A DNA stretch of 64,000 nucleotides from Clostridiaceae bacterium (GTDB lineage Bacteria > Bacillota > Clostridia > Lachnospirales > Lachnospiraceae). Position numbers and translations under genes: made by a program. The DNA lies in contig JAGZXV010000003.1 in NCBI GenBank assembly GCA_018378255.1, positions 1-64,000 of the forward strand. The letters are read 5' to 3'. Numbering within the stretch: position 1 is the first letter of the stretch; every line of letters starts with the position of its first letter. Below, one piece after another: positions 57,807 to 64,000 of this stretch. Below the pieces are notes generated by a model. It saw nothing but the letters and a program-made list of their open reading frames with translations, was not told the DNA's origin and did not search any database.

Positions 57807-57964
57807 CTCGTGTAGAAACGAGAGGATTCAAAGTCTGAAACGTGCTTTGAGTTCTCTTTTTCTTTGTGTGTATCCTATGGGAAATATGGGGATACTTTTG
57901 TTGCGGCAGTATGAGACTGCATGATGTGTGTGCGGCTGCGGGAGTGTTCCTGAATTACAGGAAC
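57807..57964 (+). promoter_or_regulatory. Structured leader of the helicase gene with an internal terminator-like hairpin
   Basis: From the predicted start the leader can form CTCGT/ACGAG (57808-57823), then AGAGGATTCAAAG/CTTTGAGTTCTCT (57821-57833, 57845-57857) followed by TTTTTCTTT, a terminator shape. Next come GTATCC/GGATAC (57870-57895), GCAGT/ACTGC (57906-57920) and GTTCCTG/CAGGAAC (57946-57964). The first stem and the terminator stem overlap at 57821-57823, so they cannot both form fully. This is the layout of an attenuator. Confidence 0.6.
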
Positions 57965-57988
57965 CGGCGGCCATGAGAAAGGAATTAT

Positions 57989-59695
57989 ATGGAGACAGTA
58001 AGATTTGACGAGTTACAATTAGACGAGAGAATTCTGCGGGCAGTTACGGATATGGGCTTTGAAGCGGCGTCCCCAATACAGGCGCAGGCGATACCTGTAC
58101 AGCTTGACGGGCTTGACATTATCGGTCAGGCACAGACGGGTACCGGTAAAACGGCGGCTTTTGGAATCCCTTTATTACAGAAGATCGATCCGAAAAGCAA
58201 AAAGCTTCAGGCAATTGCGCTTTGCCCAACCAGAGAGCTGGCCATTCAGGTAGCTGAAGAAATCCGCAGATTAGCTAAATATATGCACGGTGTTAAGGTT
58301 CTGCCAATTTACGGCGGTCAGGATATTGTAAAACAGATCCGTTCTTTAAAAGACGGAACCCAGATTATTATCGGAACTCCGGGGCGTGTGATGGATCATA
58401 TGCGCCGCAAGACGGTAAAATTCGATCATGTCCATACGGTTATCATGGATGAGGCGGATGAGATGCTGAACATGGGATTTTTGGAAGATATGGAAACCAT
58501 TTTAAGCCAGCTTCCGGATGAGCGCCAGACAATCATGTTTTCCGCCACCATGCCGGATGCCATCGCTAAGATCGCCAACAACTTCCAGAACAACCCGGTT
58601 ACGGTTAAGGTTGTGAAGAAGGAGCTGACGGTTCCCAAAGTAACCCAGTATTATTATGAAGTAAAACCGAAAAACAAGGTGGAAGTGATGTGCCGCCTCC
58701 TGGATATGTATGCGCCGAAGCTTTCCGTAGTTTTCTGCAATACAAAACGCCAGGTGGATGAACTGGTGCAGGCGCTTCAGGGACGGGGATATTTCGCAGA
58801 AGGCCTTCACGGAGACTTAAAGCAGATCCAGCGTGACCGGGTTATGAACAGTTTCCGCAACGGCAAAACTGAGATTTTAGTTGCTACGGATGTGGCGGCC
58901 CGCGGTATCGACGTGGATGACGTAGGAGCTGTGTTCAACTACGATCTTCCTCAGGATGATGAATATTATGTTCACAGAATCGGACGTACCGGACGTGCAG
59001 GACGGGAAGGGATTGCATTCAGCTTTGTAGTTGGAAGGGAAGTTTATAAACTCAGGGACATCCAGCGTTACTGCAAGACCAAAATCATTCCTCAGGCGAT
59101 TCCGTCTCTCAACGACATTACGGAAATTAAGGTTGAGAAGATCATGGAACAGGTAGTGGATGTGATCAATGATAACGATCTGAGCAAGATGATCAACATC
59201 ATTGAAAAGAAACTTCTGGAAGAAGATTACACATCCCTTGACCTGGCTGCAGCCCTGTTAAAGATGACGATGGGTGAAGAAAATGAAGACATTATTGACG
59301 ACAGAAGACCGGCCCGTTCCTTAGATGATCTGGGAAGTTCCTATTCTGATTCAGGAAGAGGCGGACGCGGAGGCTCATACGGAGGCAGCAGAGGCGGACG
59401 CAGCGGAAGCGGCAACGGATACGGAAGAAGCCAGAGAGGTTCCAGGGACGACGGAATGGCCCGTCTGTTCATCAATATCGGAAAGGACCAGAATATCAAA
59501 CCGGGAGATATCCTCGGAGCGATTGCAGGAGAATCCGGAATGCCGGGCAAGATGGTTGGAAGCATCGATATGTATGACAAATATACATTCGTGGAAGTTC
59601 CCCGTGAGAGTGCGGACACTGTGCTGCAGGCCATGAAAGATGTTAAGATTAAAGGCAAGAATATTCACATGGAGAAAGCTAACTCAGCGAAATAG
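57989..59695 (+). CDS. deaD: DEAD-box ATP-dependent RNA helicase with DbpA-type C-terminal domain
   Basis: 568 residues. RecA domain 1 has the Q motif (FEAASPIQAQAIPVQL), Walker A GQAQTGTGKT, PTRELAIQ and MDEADEML; SAT is in MFSATMPD. RecA domain 2 has VFCNTKRQVDELV, ATDVAARGID and HRIGRTGRAGR. A Gly/Arg/Ser-rich linker (about 455-485, RGG-like) is followed by a DbpA RNA-binding domain (ARLFINIGKDQNIKPGDILG). This is the CsdA/DeaD layout of helicases acting in ribosome assembly and cold adaptation. The ATG has AAAGGA before it, and a long structured leader lies upstream. Confidence 0.94.
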   Translation: METVRFDELQLDERILRAVTDMGFEAASPIQAQAIPVQLDGLDIIGQAQTGTGKTAAFGIPLLQKIDPKSKKLQAIALCPTRELAIQVAEEIRRLAKYMHGVKVLPIYGGQDIVKQIRSLKDGTQIIIGTPGRVMDHMRRKTVKFDHVHTVIMDEADEMLNMGFLEDMETILSQLPDERQTIMFSATMPDAIAKIANNFQNNPVTVKVVKKELTVPKVTQYYYEVKPKNKVEVMCRLLDMYAPKLSVVFCNTKRQVDELVQALQGRGYFAEGLHGDLKQIQRDRVMNSFRNGKTEILVATDVAARGIDVDDVGAVFNYDLPQDDEYYVHRIGRTGRAGREGIAFSFVVGREVYKLRDIQRYCKTKIIPQAIPSLNDITEIKVEKIMEQVVDVINDNDLSKMINIIEKKLLEEDYTSLDLAAALLKMTMGEENEDIIDDRRPARSLDDLGSSYSDSGRGGRGGSYGGSRGGRSGSGNGYGRSQRGSRDDGMARLFINIGKDQNIKPGDILGAIAGESGMPGKMVGSIDMYDKYTFVEVPRESADTVLQAMKDVKIKGKNIHMEKANSAK

Positions 59696-59781
59696 CAGAA
59701 GATTCCCATGTCTGACAGCTCCCGGCCAGCCGGGACGAACTGGCGGGATGAATGGACAGAATCAATAGAAAATAGTGATAA

Positions 59782-59851
59782 CAAAAACCAGCCGGCCGGC
59801 CGCTGCGGAAGATTAAAATCTTACCGCCGCGGCCGGTTTGCTGGTTTTTTC
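59782..59851 (+). terminator. Terminator of the helicase gene
   Basis: Long GC-rich stem (AAACCAGC...CGGCCGC paired with GCGGCCGG...GCTGGTTT, with small bulges) with AAGATT/AATCTT at the tip, followed by TTTTTT at 59846-59851. The gap 59696-59976 otherwise contains only the next promoter region. Confidence 0.88.
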
Positions 59852-59906
59852 TATTTAGAATAGCAACAAAAATAAAAATGGTAATTATTACTATTTATGT
59901 AACAAT

Positions 59907-59941
59907 GTCACTGTGGCCTGTCCTTCTATCTGATATATTAT
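59907..59941 (+). promoter_or_regulatory. Promoter of the rubredoxin gene with a Crp/Fnr-like palindrome
   Basis: GTCACTGTGGC (59907-59917) is a near-perfect palindrome of GTCAC-N-GTGAC. A -10 (TATTAT, 59936-59941) follows, and there is no good -35, so an activator site is plausible. The same core lies before the thioredoxin gene (61916). Confidence 0.4.
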
Positions 59942-59976
59942 AAACAGTTAGAAAAACAAAAGAAGGAGGTCAATGC

Positions 59977-60642
59977 ATGAGAAAATATGTATGCAGTATT
60001 TGCGGTTATATTTACGATGAAGCCGCAGGAATTCCCGATAAGCAGATTGCTCCGGGAACCAGATGGGAGGAACTGCAGGAAGACTGGGTCTGTCCGCTGT
60101 GCGGAGCGCCTAAAGAGGTATTTCACCTCATGGAAGAGGAGAAAACAGTACATAAGGACGGAGCTTTAGAAGAAAACAAAAGAGATGAAATGAGGGAATT
60201 ATCTTTTGGAGAACTGGGCGCGCTGTGTTCCAATCTGGCAAAAGGGTGCGAAAAACAGTATCTGGCGGAGGAGGCCGGGCTGTTTAACCAGCTCTCGGAG
60301 TATTTTATGAGCAAAGCGGCTCCTGTATCTGATGCAGGTATGGAACATCTTCTGGCGCTCATTGGGAATGATCTGGAAGAAGGGTTTGTACAGGCAGAGG
60401 ACGCATCGTCATCCGTGTCTGACCGCGGGGCATTGAGGGCGCTGACCTGGAGCCAGAAAGTGACACGCATGCTAAAGTCCCTGCTGGCGCGTTATGAAAC
60501 GGAACGGGGCGGAGTCATAGGCGGCGCCAAGGTTTATGTCTGCGAAATCTGCGGATTTGTCTACGTGGGAGAGGAACCGCCTGAAATCTGCCCGGTCTGC
60601 AAAGTACCGAAATTAAAACTTACAGAGCTGAAAAGGAGGTAA
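59977..60642 (+). CDS. Two-rubredoxin-domain protein with central helical domain
   Basis: 221 residues. An N-terminal rubredoxin has C6-x2-C9 (CSICGYIYDEAAG) and C39-x2-C42 (WVCPLCGAP), a complete Fe(Cys)4 site. The C-terminal 35 residues repeat the theme (YVCEICGFVYVGEEPPEICPVC), as in rubrerythrin-type zinc or iron ribbons. The middle (75-180) is helical and has a possible electron-transfer or scaffolding role; no diiron E-x2-H motif was found, so it is not a classical rubrerythrin. It begins a gene group with a ferredoxin, Crp/Fnr regulator, thioredoxin and CoA-disulfide reductase. AGAAGGAGG is the ribosome binding site. Confidence 0.85.
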   Translation: MRKYVCSICGYIYDEAAGIPDKQIAPGTRWEELQEDWVCPLCGAPKEVFHLMEEEKTVHKDGALEENKRDEMRELSFGELGALCSNLAKGCEKQYLAEEAGLFNQLSEYFMSKAAPVSDAGMEHLLALIGNDLEEGFVQAEDASSSVSDRGALRALTWSQKVTRMLKSLLARYETERGGVIGGAKVYVCEICGFVYVGEEPPEICPVCKVPKLKLTELKRR

Positions 60643-60646
60643 CGAT

Positions 60647-61138
60647 ATGCATGCAGTGAGAAATATTAGATTATGTACAAAGGATTGTCTCTGTCTATAC
60701 GTTTGTCCCACCGGCGCCACTGATACGGAGACCGGACAGATTGACGGGGACAAATGCATCGGCTGCGGAATCTGCGCCAATGCCTGCCCGTCCCATGCCA
60801 TTTCCATGGTTCCGGAGAAATATCCCGTACAGCAGAAAAAGACAGAACCGGTGAAAAAGAGCCTGTTCGCCCTTGCGCGAAGCAAGGCGGATCAGGAGAA
60901 TGTGGCGCTTCAGATAGCGAAGAAGGCCGATGACGCAGTTCTGGTGCAGCTTATGGAGGCTGCGGCAAAATCCAATCATCTGATGGCAGAAGATATTCTG
61001 CGGGAGGCCGGATATATGCTGCCCCAGAGCCGGAATACCCATGAGTTTTTAAAGTCATTGGCAAAAAATCCTCCGGCAGAAGACTTTCCAGTGGAAGCGG
61101 CGGAAAAGCTTCTTAGCCTGATTCCCTGTAATGAATAA
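60647..61138 (+). CDS. 4Fe-4S ferredoxin-domain protein
   Basis: 163 residues. The second cluster motif is regular: C37-x2-C40-x2-C43-x3-C47-P (CIGCGICANACPSHA). The first is irregular: C10-x3-C14-x-C16-x3-C20-P (CTKDCLCLYVCPTGA), so that cluster may be bound atypically. The C-terminal 100 residues are helical and without recognised domain. It starts four bases after the double-rubredoxin stop, so it probably transfers electrons with that protein. Confidence 0.87.
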   Translation: MHAVRNIRLCTKDCLCLYVCPTGATDTETGQIDGDKCIGCGICANACPSHAISMVPEKYPVQQKKTEPVKKSLFALARSKADQENVALQIAKKADDAVLVQLMEAAAKSNHLMAEDILREAGYMLPQSRNTHEFLKSLAKNPPAEDFPVEAAEKLLSLIPCNE

Positions 61139-61225
61139 AACTGCGTAACCGTCCGGTCATTGATTTCCGGATAAAATCGAGGTACAATAGATTCATTACA
61201 CTTATTTAAGGAGACAAAAAAGTTG

Positions 61226-61897
61226 ATGGATCTGAGTGAGTACCTTCCATTCTGGAAGAAGTTAACGCCTGCCCAACAGGGATTATTGAGAAATACGGTA
61301 AGAGAGCGGAGATTTACCAAAGGCGCCATAATCCACAATGGCTCATCCGACTGTATCGGGCTTTTAGTGATGGTCAGCGGACAGCTCAGGGTCTATACGA
61401 TGTCGGAAGAGGGAAAAGAACTTACGCTTTACCGTCTGCTGGAACGGGATATGTGCCTGTTTTCAGCCGCCTGCCTGTTGAAAGGGATTCAGTTTGACGT
61501 GGTGGTGGAGGCGGAGCAGGATTCGGCAGTCCTGCATATCCCGGTAGATATTTACAAGAAACTGATGGATGAATCAGCCGCGGTGGCCAATTATACCAAT
61601 GAACTGATGGCATCCAGATTTTCAGATGTGATGTGGCTGATGGATCAGGTTCTGAATAAGAAGCTGGACAGCAGGCTGGCAGCATTTCTTCTGGAAGAGA
61701 GTGAGCTTTCGGGAGAGGAAGAACTGCACATCACCCATGAGCAGATAGCAAACCATTTGGGCAGTGTGAGGGAAGTTGTGACCCGCATGCTGAAGTATTT
61801 TCAAAATGAACAGCTGGTGAAGCTGAAGCGGGGCGGAATCCGGCTTCTGGACAGAGAGCGGATGAAAAAGCTGGCGGCCGCCAGCCTGCGGCAGTGA
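61226..61897 (+). CDS. Crp/Fnr-family transcriptional regulator
   Basis: 223 residues from the ATG at 61226; a TTG at 61223 is equally well placed. The cyclic-nucleotide-type beta roll (residues 20-120) includes FTKGAIIHNGSSDCIGLLVM and GKELTLYRLLERDMCLFS. The winged helix ends EQIANHLGSVREVVTRMLKY. There is no N-terminal four-cysteine iron-sulfur signature, so an oxygen-sensing FNR cluster is not evident. It may control the neighbouring redox genes through the GTCAC-N-GTGAC-like sites before 59977 and 61990. Confidence 0.92.
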   Translation: MDLSEYLPFWKKLTPAQQGLLRNTVRERRFTKGAIIHNGSSDCIGLLVMVSGQLRVYTMSEEGKELTLYRLLERDMCLFSAACLLKGIQFDVVVEAEQDSAVLHIPVDIYKKLMDESAAVANYTNELMASRFSDVMWLMDQVLNKKLDSRLAAFLLEESELSGEEELHITHEQIANHLGSVREVVTRMLKYFQNEQLVKLKRGGIRLLDRERMKKLAAASLRQ

Positions 61898-61915
61898 TGA
61901 TCGGAATGTAGCAAA

Positions 61916-61948
61916 GTCACGGTGAAGACAGACAGTTTATAGTATCCT
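61916..61948 (+). promoter_or_regulatory. Promoter of the thioredoxin gene with a Crp/Fnr-like palindrome
   Basis: GTCACGGTGAA (61916-61926) matches the GTCAC-N-GTGAC palindrome except at its last base. It sits where a -35 would be, and TATAGT (61938-61943) serves as -10. It resembles the site before the double-rubredoxin gene. Confidence 0.4.
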
Positions 61949-61989
61949 TAAAACATGAACAATTAACATGGCAAAAAGGAGAGATAAAT

Positions 61990-62307
61990 ATGTCTGTTTT
62001 TTCTGTAACAAGGGAGAATTTTAATAAAGAAGTTTTAAATTCCAGGGAGCCGGTGCTTCTTGATTTCTGGGCGGGATGGTGCATGCCCTGTAAAATGCTT
62101 TCGCCTTTGATTGATAAAGTGGCCAGTGAAAACCCGTCAATTAAAGTCGGAAAAGTCAATGTGGAAGAGGAACGGGAGCTGGCGGAACAGTTTCAGATCA
62201 TGGGCATACCGGCCCTTATACTGATGAAGGATGGCAGACAGGTTTCCGGATCAGTAGGTCTGCAGCCCAAATCCAGGATTGAAAAGATGATTAAAGAGTA
62301 CATTTAG
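61990..62307 (+). CDS. trxA: Thioredoxin
   Basis: 105 residues, standard size. The active site C31-M-P-C34 sits in FWAGWCMPCKMLSPLID; Met replaces the usual Gly of WCGPC, so its redox potential may differ from housekeeping thioredoxin. The cis-proline is in MGIPALILMKDG. It starts behind AAAAGGAGA and is followed 16 bases later by the CoA-disulfide reductase gene, so it may reduce the same thiol pool or the rhodanese persulfide. Confidence 0.94.
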   Translation: MSVFSVTRENFNKEVLNSREPVLLDFWAGWCMPCKMLSPLIDKVASENPSIKVGKVNVEEERELAEQFQIMGIPALILMKDGRQVSGSVGLQPKSRIEKMIKEYI

Positions 62308-62323
62308 AGAAGGAGGAACTAGT

Positions 62324-64000
62324 ATGAGAGTATTGATTGTCGGCGGTGTAGCCGGCGGAGCGACGGCAGCGGCCCGTCTCCGCCGTTTGGATGAGTCAGC
62401 GGAGATCATTGTATTTGAAAGAGGCGGATATGTCTCTTATGCAAACTGTGGTCTGCCCTATTATATTGGCGGAGTGATTGAAGAGAAGAAGAAACTGACC
62501 CTTCAGACGCCGGACAGCTTCTGGAACCGTTTCCGTGTGGAAGTCCGTGTAAAGAATGAAGTGACGGACATTGATCCGGCGGCGAAGACAGTGACGGTAA
62601 AGCGTTTGGAAGACGGAAGTGTGTATACGGAACCGTATGACAAACTGATTCTTTCTCCGGGAGCGAAAGCCATAGTTCCTCCATTTCCCGGTATTGAAAA
62701 CAATAAAATTTTCACTCTCCGGACCGTGGAGGACACCTACCGGATCAGGGAATACATTGAGGAACATAAACCCGGCCGGGCAGTTGTGGTGGGAGGCGGA
62801 TTTATCGGCATTGAGATGGCTGAAAACCTGATCCACTGGGGCATTGATACCACCCTTTTACAGCGGGAAAACCAGATTATGCTGCCTTTTGATTATGATA
62901 TGGCATGTGAAATGCACTCTTATCTGAGGGGCAAAGGCATGGATCTGAGGGTGAATGCGGAGGTGAACGGATTTTCAGAGGAACGTGGGAAAGTGGTAAC
63001 CCACTTGAAAAAGGGAGATGCAATAGAAGCGGATTTTGTGATCCTGGCAATTGGCGTCACTCCTGATACGAAGCTGGCTGAAAAAGCCGGCCTGGAACTG
63101 GGAATCAGGGGCGCTGTCCGGGTGAATGAATTCATGCAGACCTCCGATCCCGATATCTATGCGGCCGGTGACGCGGTGGAAGTGAAAAACTTTGTGACCG
63201 GAGAGCGGACGTTGGTTTCACTGGCAGGCCCGGCCAACAAACAGGGGCGTATCGCCGCGGACAATATCTGCGGGCGGCACAGCACATTTAAGGGATCACA
63301 GGGATCTTCCGTATTGAAGATGTTTGATATGACCGCAGCTTCTACAGGAATTAATGAGAAGACCGCCAAAGAATCGGGTATTTCCTATGACAAAGTGGTG
63401 ACTTATTCCGTTTCCCATGCTGCTTATTATCCGGGAGCCACCAACATGACGGTAAAAACTCTGTTTTCACCGGAAGACGGCAGGATTTTAGGCGCTCAGA
63501 TCGTAGGATTTGAAGGCGTTGATAAGCGGCTGGATGTGATGGCAGCGGCAATCCGTGCCGGTATGACGGCAGAAGACTTGACGGAGCTTGATTTATCCTA
63601 TGCGCCTCCTTATTCATCGGCAAAAGATCCTGTGAACATGGCCGGTTACGTGATTGAAAATATTATGACGGGCAATGTAAAGCAGTACCACTGGCACGAT
63701 GTGGAACGGCTTATAGGTGACGATTCCCTCATCCTCCTGGACGTGAGAAATGTCAATGAATATGAAAAAGGACACATTCCCGGAACGGTAAATATTCCGC
63801 TGGATGAACTGAGAGAGCGTATGAAAGAGCTGGATCAGGCGAAAGATATCTATGTAAACTGTCACAGCGGTCTCAGAAGCTATATCGCATGCAGGATTTT
63901 AACTGCTGGCGGGTTCAACTGTTATAATTTATCAGGCGGATTCCGCTTTTATGAATGTATGCTCAATGACCGTGTCTACGATGAAAGCCCGGTTCATCCG
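62324..64000 (+). CDS. CoA-disulfide reductase-like flavoprotein with rhodanese domain (3' end outside the window)
   Basis: 559 codons are visible and no stop is reached. The FAD/NAD domains start LIVGGVAGGATAAARLRR. The single active cysteine is C42 (SYANCGLPYYIGG), as in CoA-disulfide reductases and NADH oxidases/peroxidases of this family. NAD binding is at VVVGGGFIGIEMAENL. The dimerisation domain carries LFSPEDGRILGAQIVG. A C-terminal rhodanese domain follows from about 457, with active C513 in NCHSGLRSY. Such fusions (CoADR-RHD) reduce CoA or polysulfide persulfides, here probably in sulfur or oxidative-stress handling. Start confirmed by AAGGAGG. The true C-terminus is not seen. Confidence 0.94.
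   Translation, partial: MRVLIVGGVAGGATAAARLRRLDESAEIIVFERGGYVSYANCGLPYYIGGVIEEKKKLTLQTPDSFWNRFRVEVRVKNEVTDIDPAAKTVTVKRLEDGSVYTEPYDKLILSPGAKAIVPPFPGIENNKIFTLRTVEDTYRIREYIEEHKPGRAVVVGGGFIGIEMAENLIHWGIDTTLLQRENQIMLPFDYDMACEMHSYLRGKGMDLRVNAEVNGFSEERGKVVTHLKKGDAIEADFVILAIGVTPDTKLAEKAGLELGIRGAVRVNEFMQTSDPDIYAAGDAVEVKNFVTGERTLVSLAGPANKQGRIAADNICGRHSTFKGSQGSSVLKMFDMTAASTGINEKTAKESGISYDKVVTYSVSHAAYYPGATNMTVKTLFSPEDGRILGAQIVGFEGVDKRLDVMAAAIRAGMTAEDLTELDLSYAPPYSSAKDPVNMAGYVIENIMTGNVKQYHWHDVERLIGDDSLILLDVRNVNEYEKGHIPGTVNIPLDELRERMKELDQAKDIYVNCHSGLRSYIACRILTAGGFNCYNLSGGFRFYECMLNDRVYDESPVHP

Overview
The window looks like chromosome of a gut or anaerobe-associated Lachnospiraceae-type Clostridium (the Enterocloster/Hungatella/Lachnoclostridium group is the best guess). 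The basis is moderate GC, AGGAGG-type ribosome binding sites, lipoprotein solute-binding proteins with lysine/glutamate/alanine-rich linkers, YesMN-type two-component systems beside CUT1 sugar ABC importers, M56/BlaI pairs, and anaerobic redox proteins (rubredoxin, ferredoxin, CoA-disulfide reductase). No phage, transposase, CRISPR, rRNA or tRNA was seen. Taxonomy is inference; no search was run.

Layout. 1-1067: a DeoR-family repressor (minus strand) and the divergent operator region of a BlaI/M56 pair. 1084-5986: BlaI repressor, M56 membrane peptidase, a polysaccharide-lyase-like protein, a DUF2007-like protein and an AIM24-like protein. 6215-10607: a zinc-motif UroD/MtaA-family protein and a complete tripartite tricarboxylate transporter (TTT). 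10729-11887: an island with intact ogt and a broken alkyltransferase-like pseudogene, flanked by two related long hairpins. 12122-19346: sulfatase, FGGY kinase, UlaG-like lactonase, a propeller-like protein, UlaE and UlaF. 19493-29479: a small beta-flower protein, a YesMN two-component system and the divergent sugar ABC importer with an 814-residue unrecognised enzyme-like protein. 29785-30327: Uma2-family protein. 30528-38779: IclR regulator and a divergent operon of RidA-like, DapA-like lyase, a second TTT, a D-threonine aldolase-like enzyme and an N-acyl-D-amino-acid deacylase. 39094-53082: second YesMN system, second CUT1 importer, GH20 hexosaminidase, UroD-family protein, GH2 beta-mannosidase, NagB and NagA. 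53089-57704: orphan NMT1-type binding protein under a strong palindromic operator, AGE epimerase, unknown protein, ROK regulator. 57773-59695: DEAD-box helicase with a structured leader. 59907-64000: two-rubredoxin protein, ferredoxin, Crp/Fnr regulator, thioredoxin and CoA-disulfide reductase/rhodanese (cut by the window end).

How it works together. Most of the window is accessory catabolism. The first module can be read as import of an organic or sugar acid (TTT), desulfation in the cytoplasm, phosphorylation, lactone opening and epimerisation to D-xylulose 5-phosphate; it lacks the UlaD decarboxylase and the Ula PTS. A shared TTCATA-type motif in front of the DeoR gene, the UroD-family gene, the TTT and the sulfatase operon suggests one regulon. 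The IclR module looks like uptake and breakdown of an N-acylated D-amino acid. The second YesMN module reads as breakdown of a mannose/N-acetylglucosamine oligosaccharide (N-glycan core or chitobiose-like). Neither CUT1 importer has its own ATPase here, so a shared MsmK/UgpC-type ATPase elsewhere is likely.

The most unusual points are the inferred four-promoter regulon, the non-PTS ula-like sulfatase pathway, the N-acyl-D-amino-acid operon, UroD/MtaA-family genes inside two sugar operons, several unexplained repeat/hairpin families, and a terminator-like hairpin in the helicase leader.
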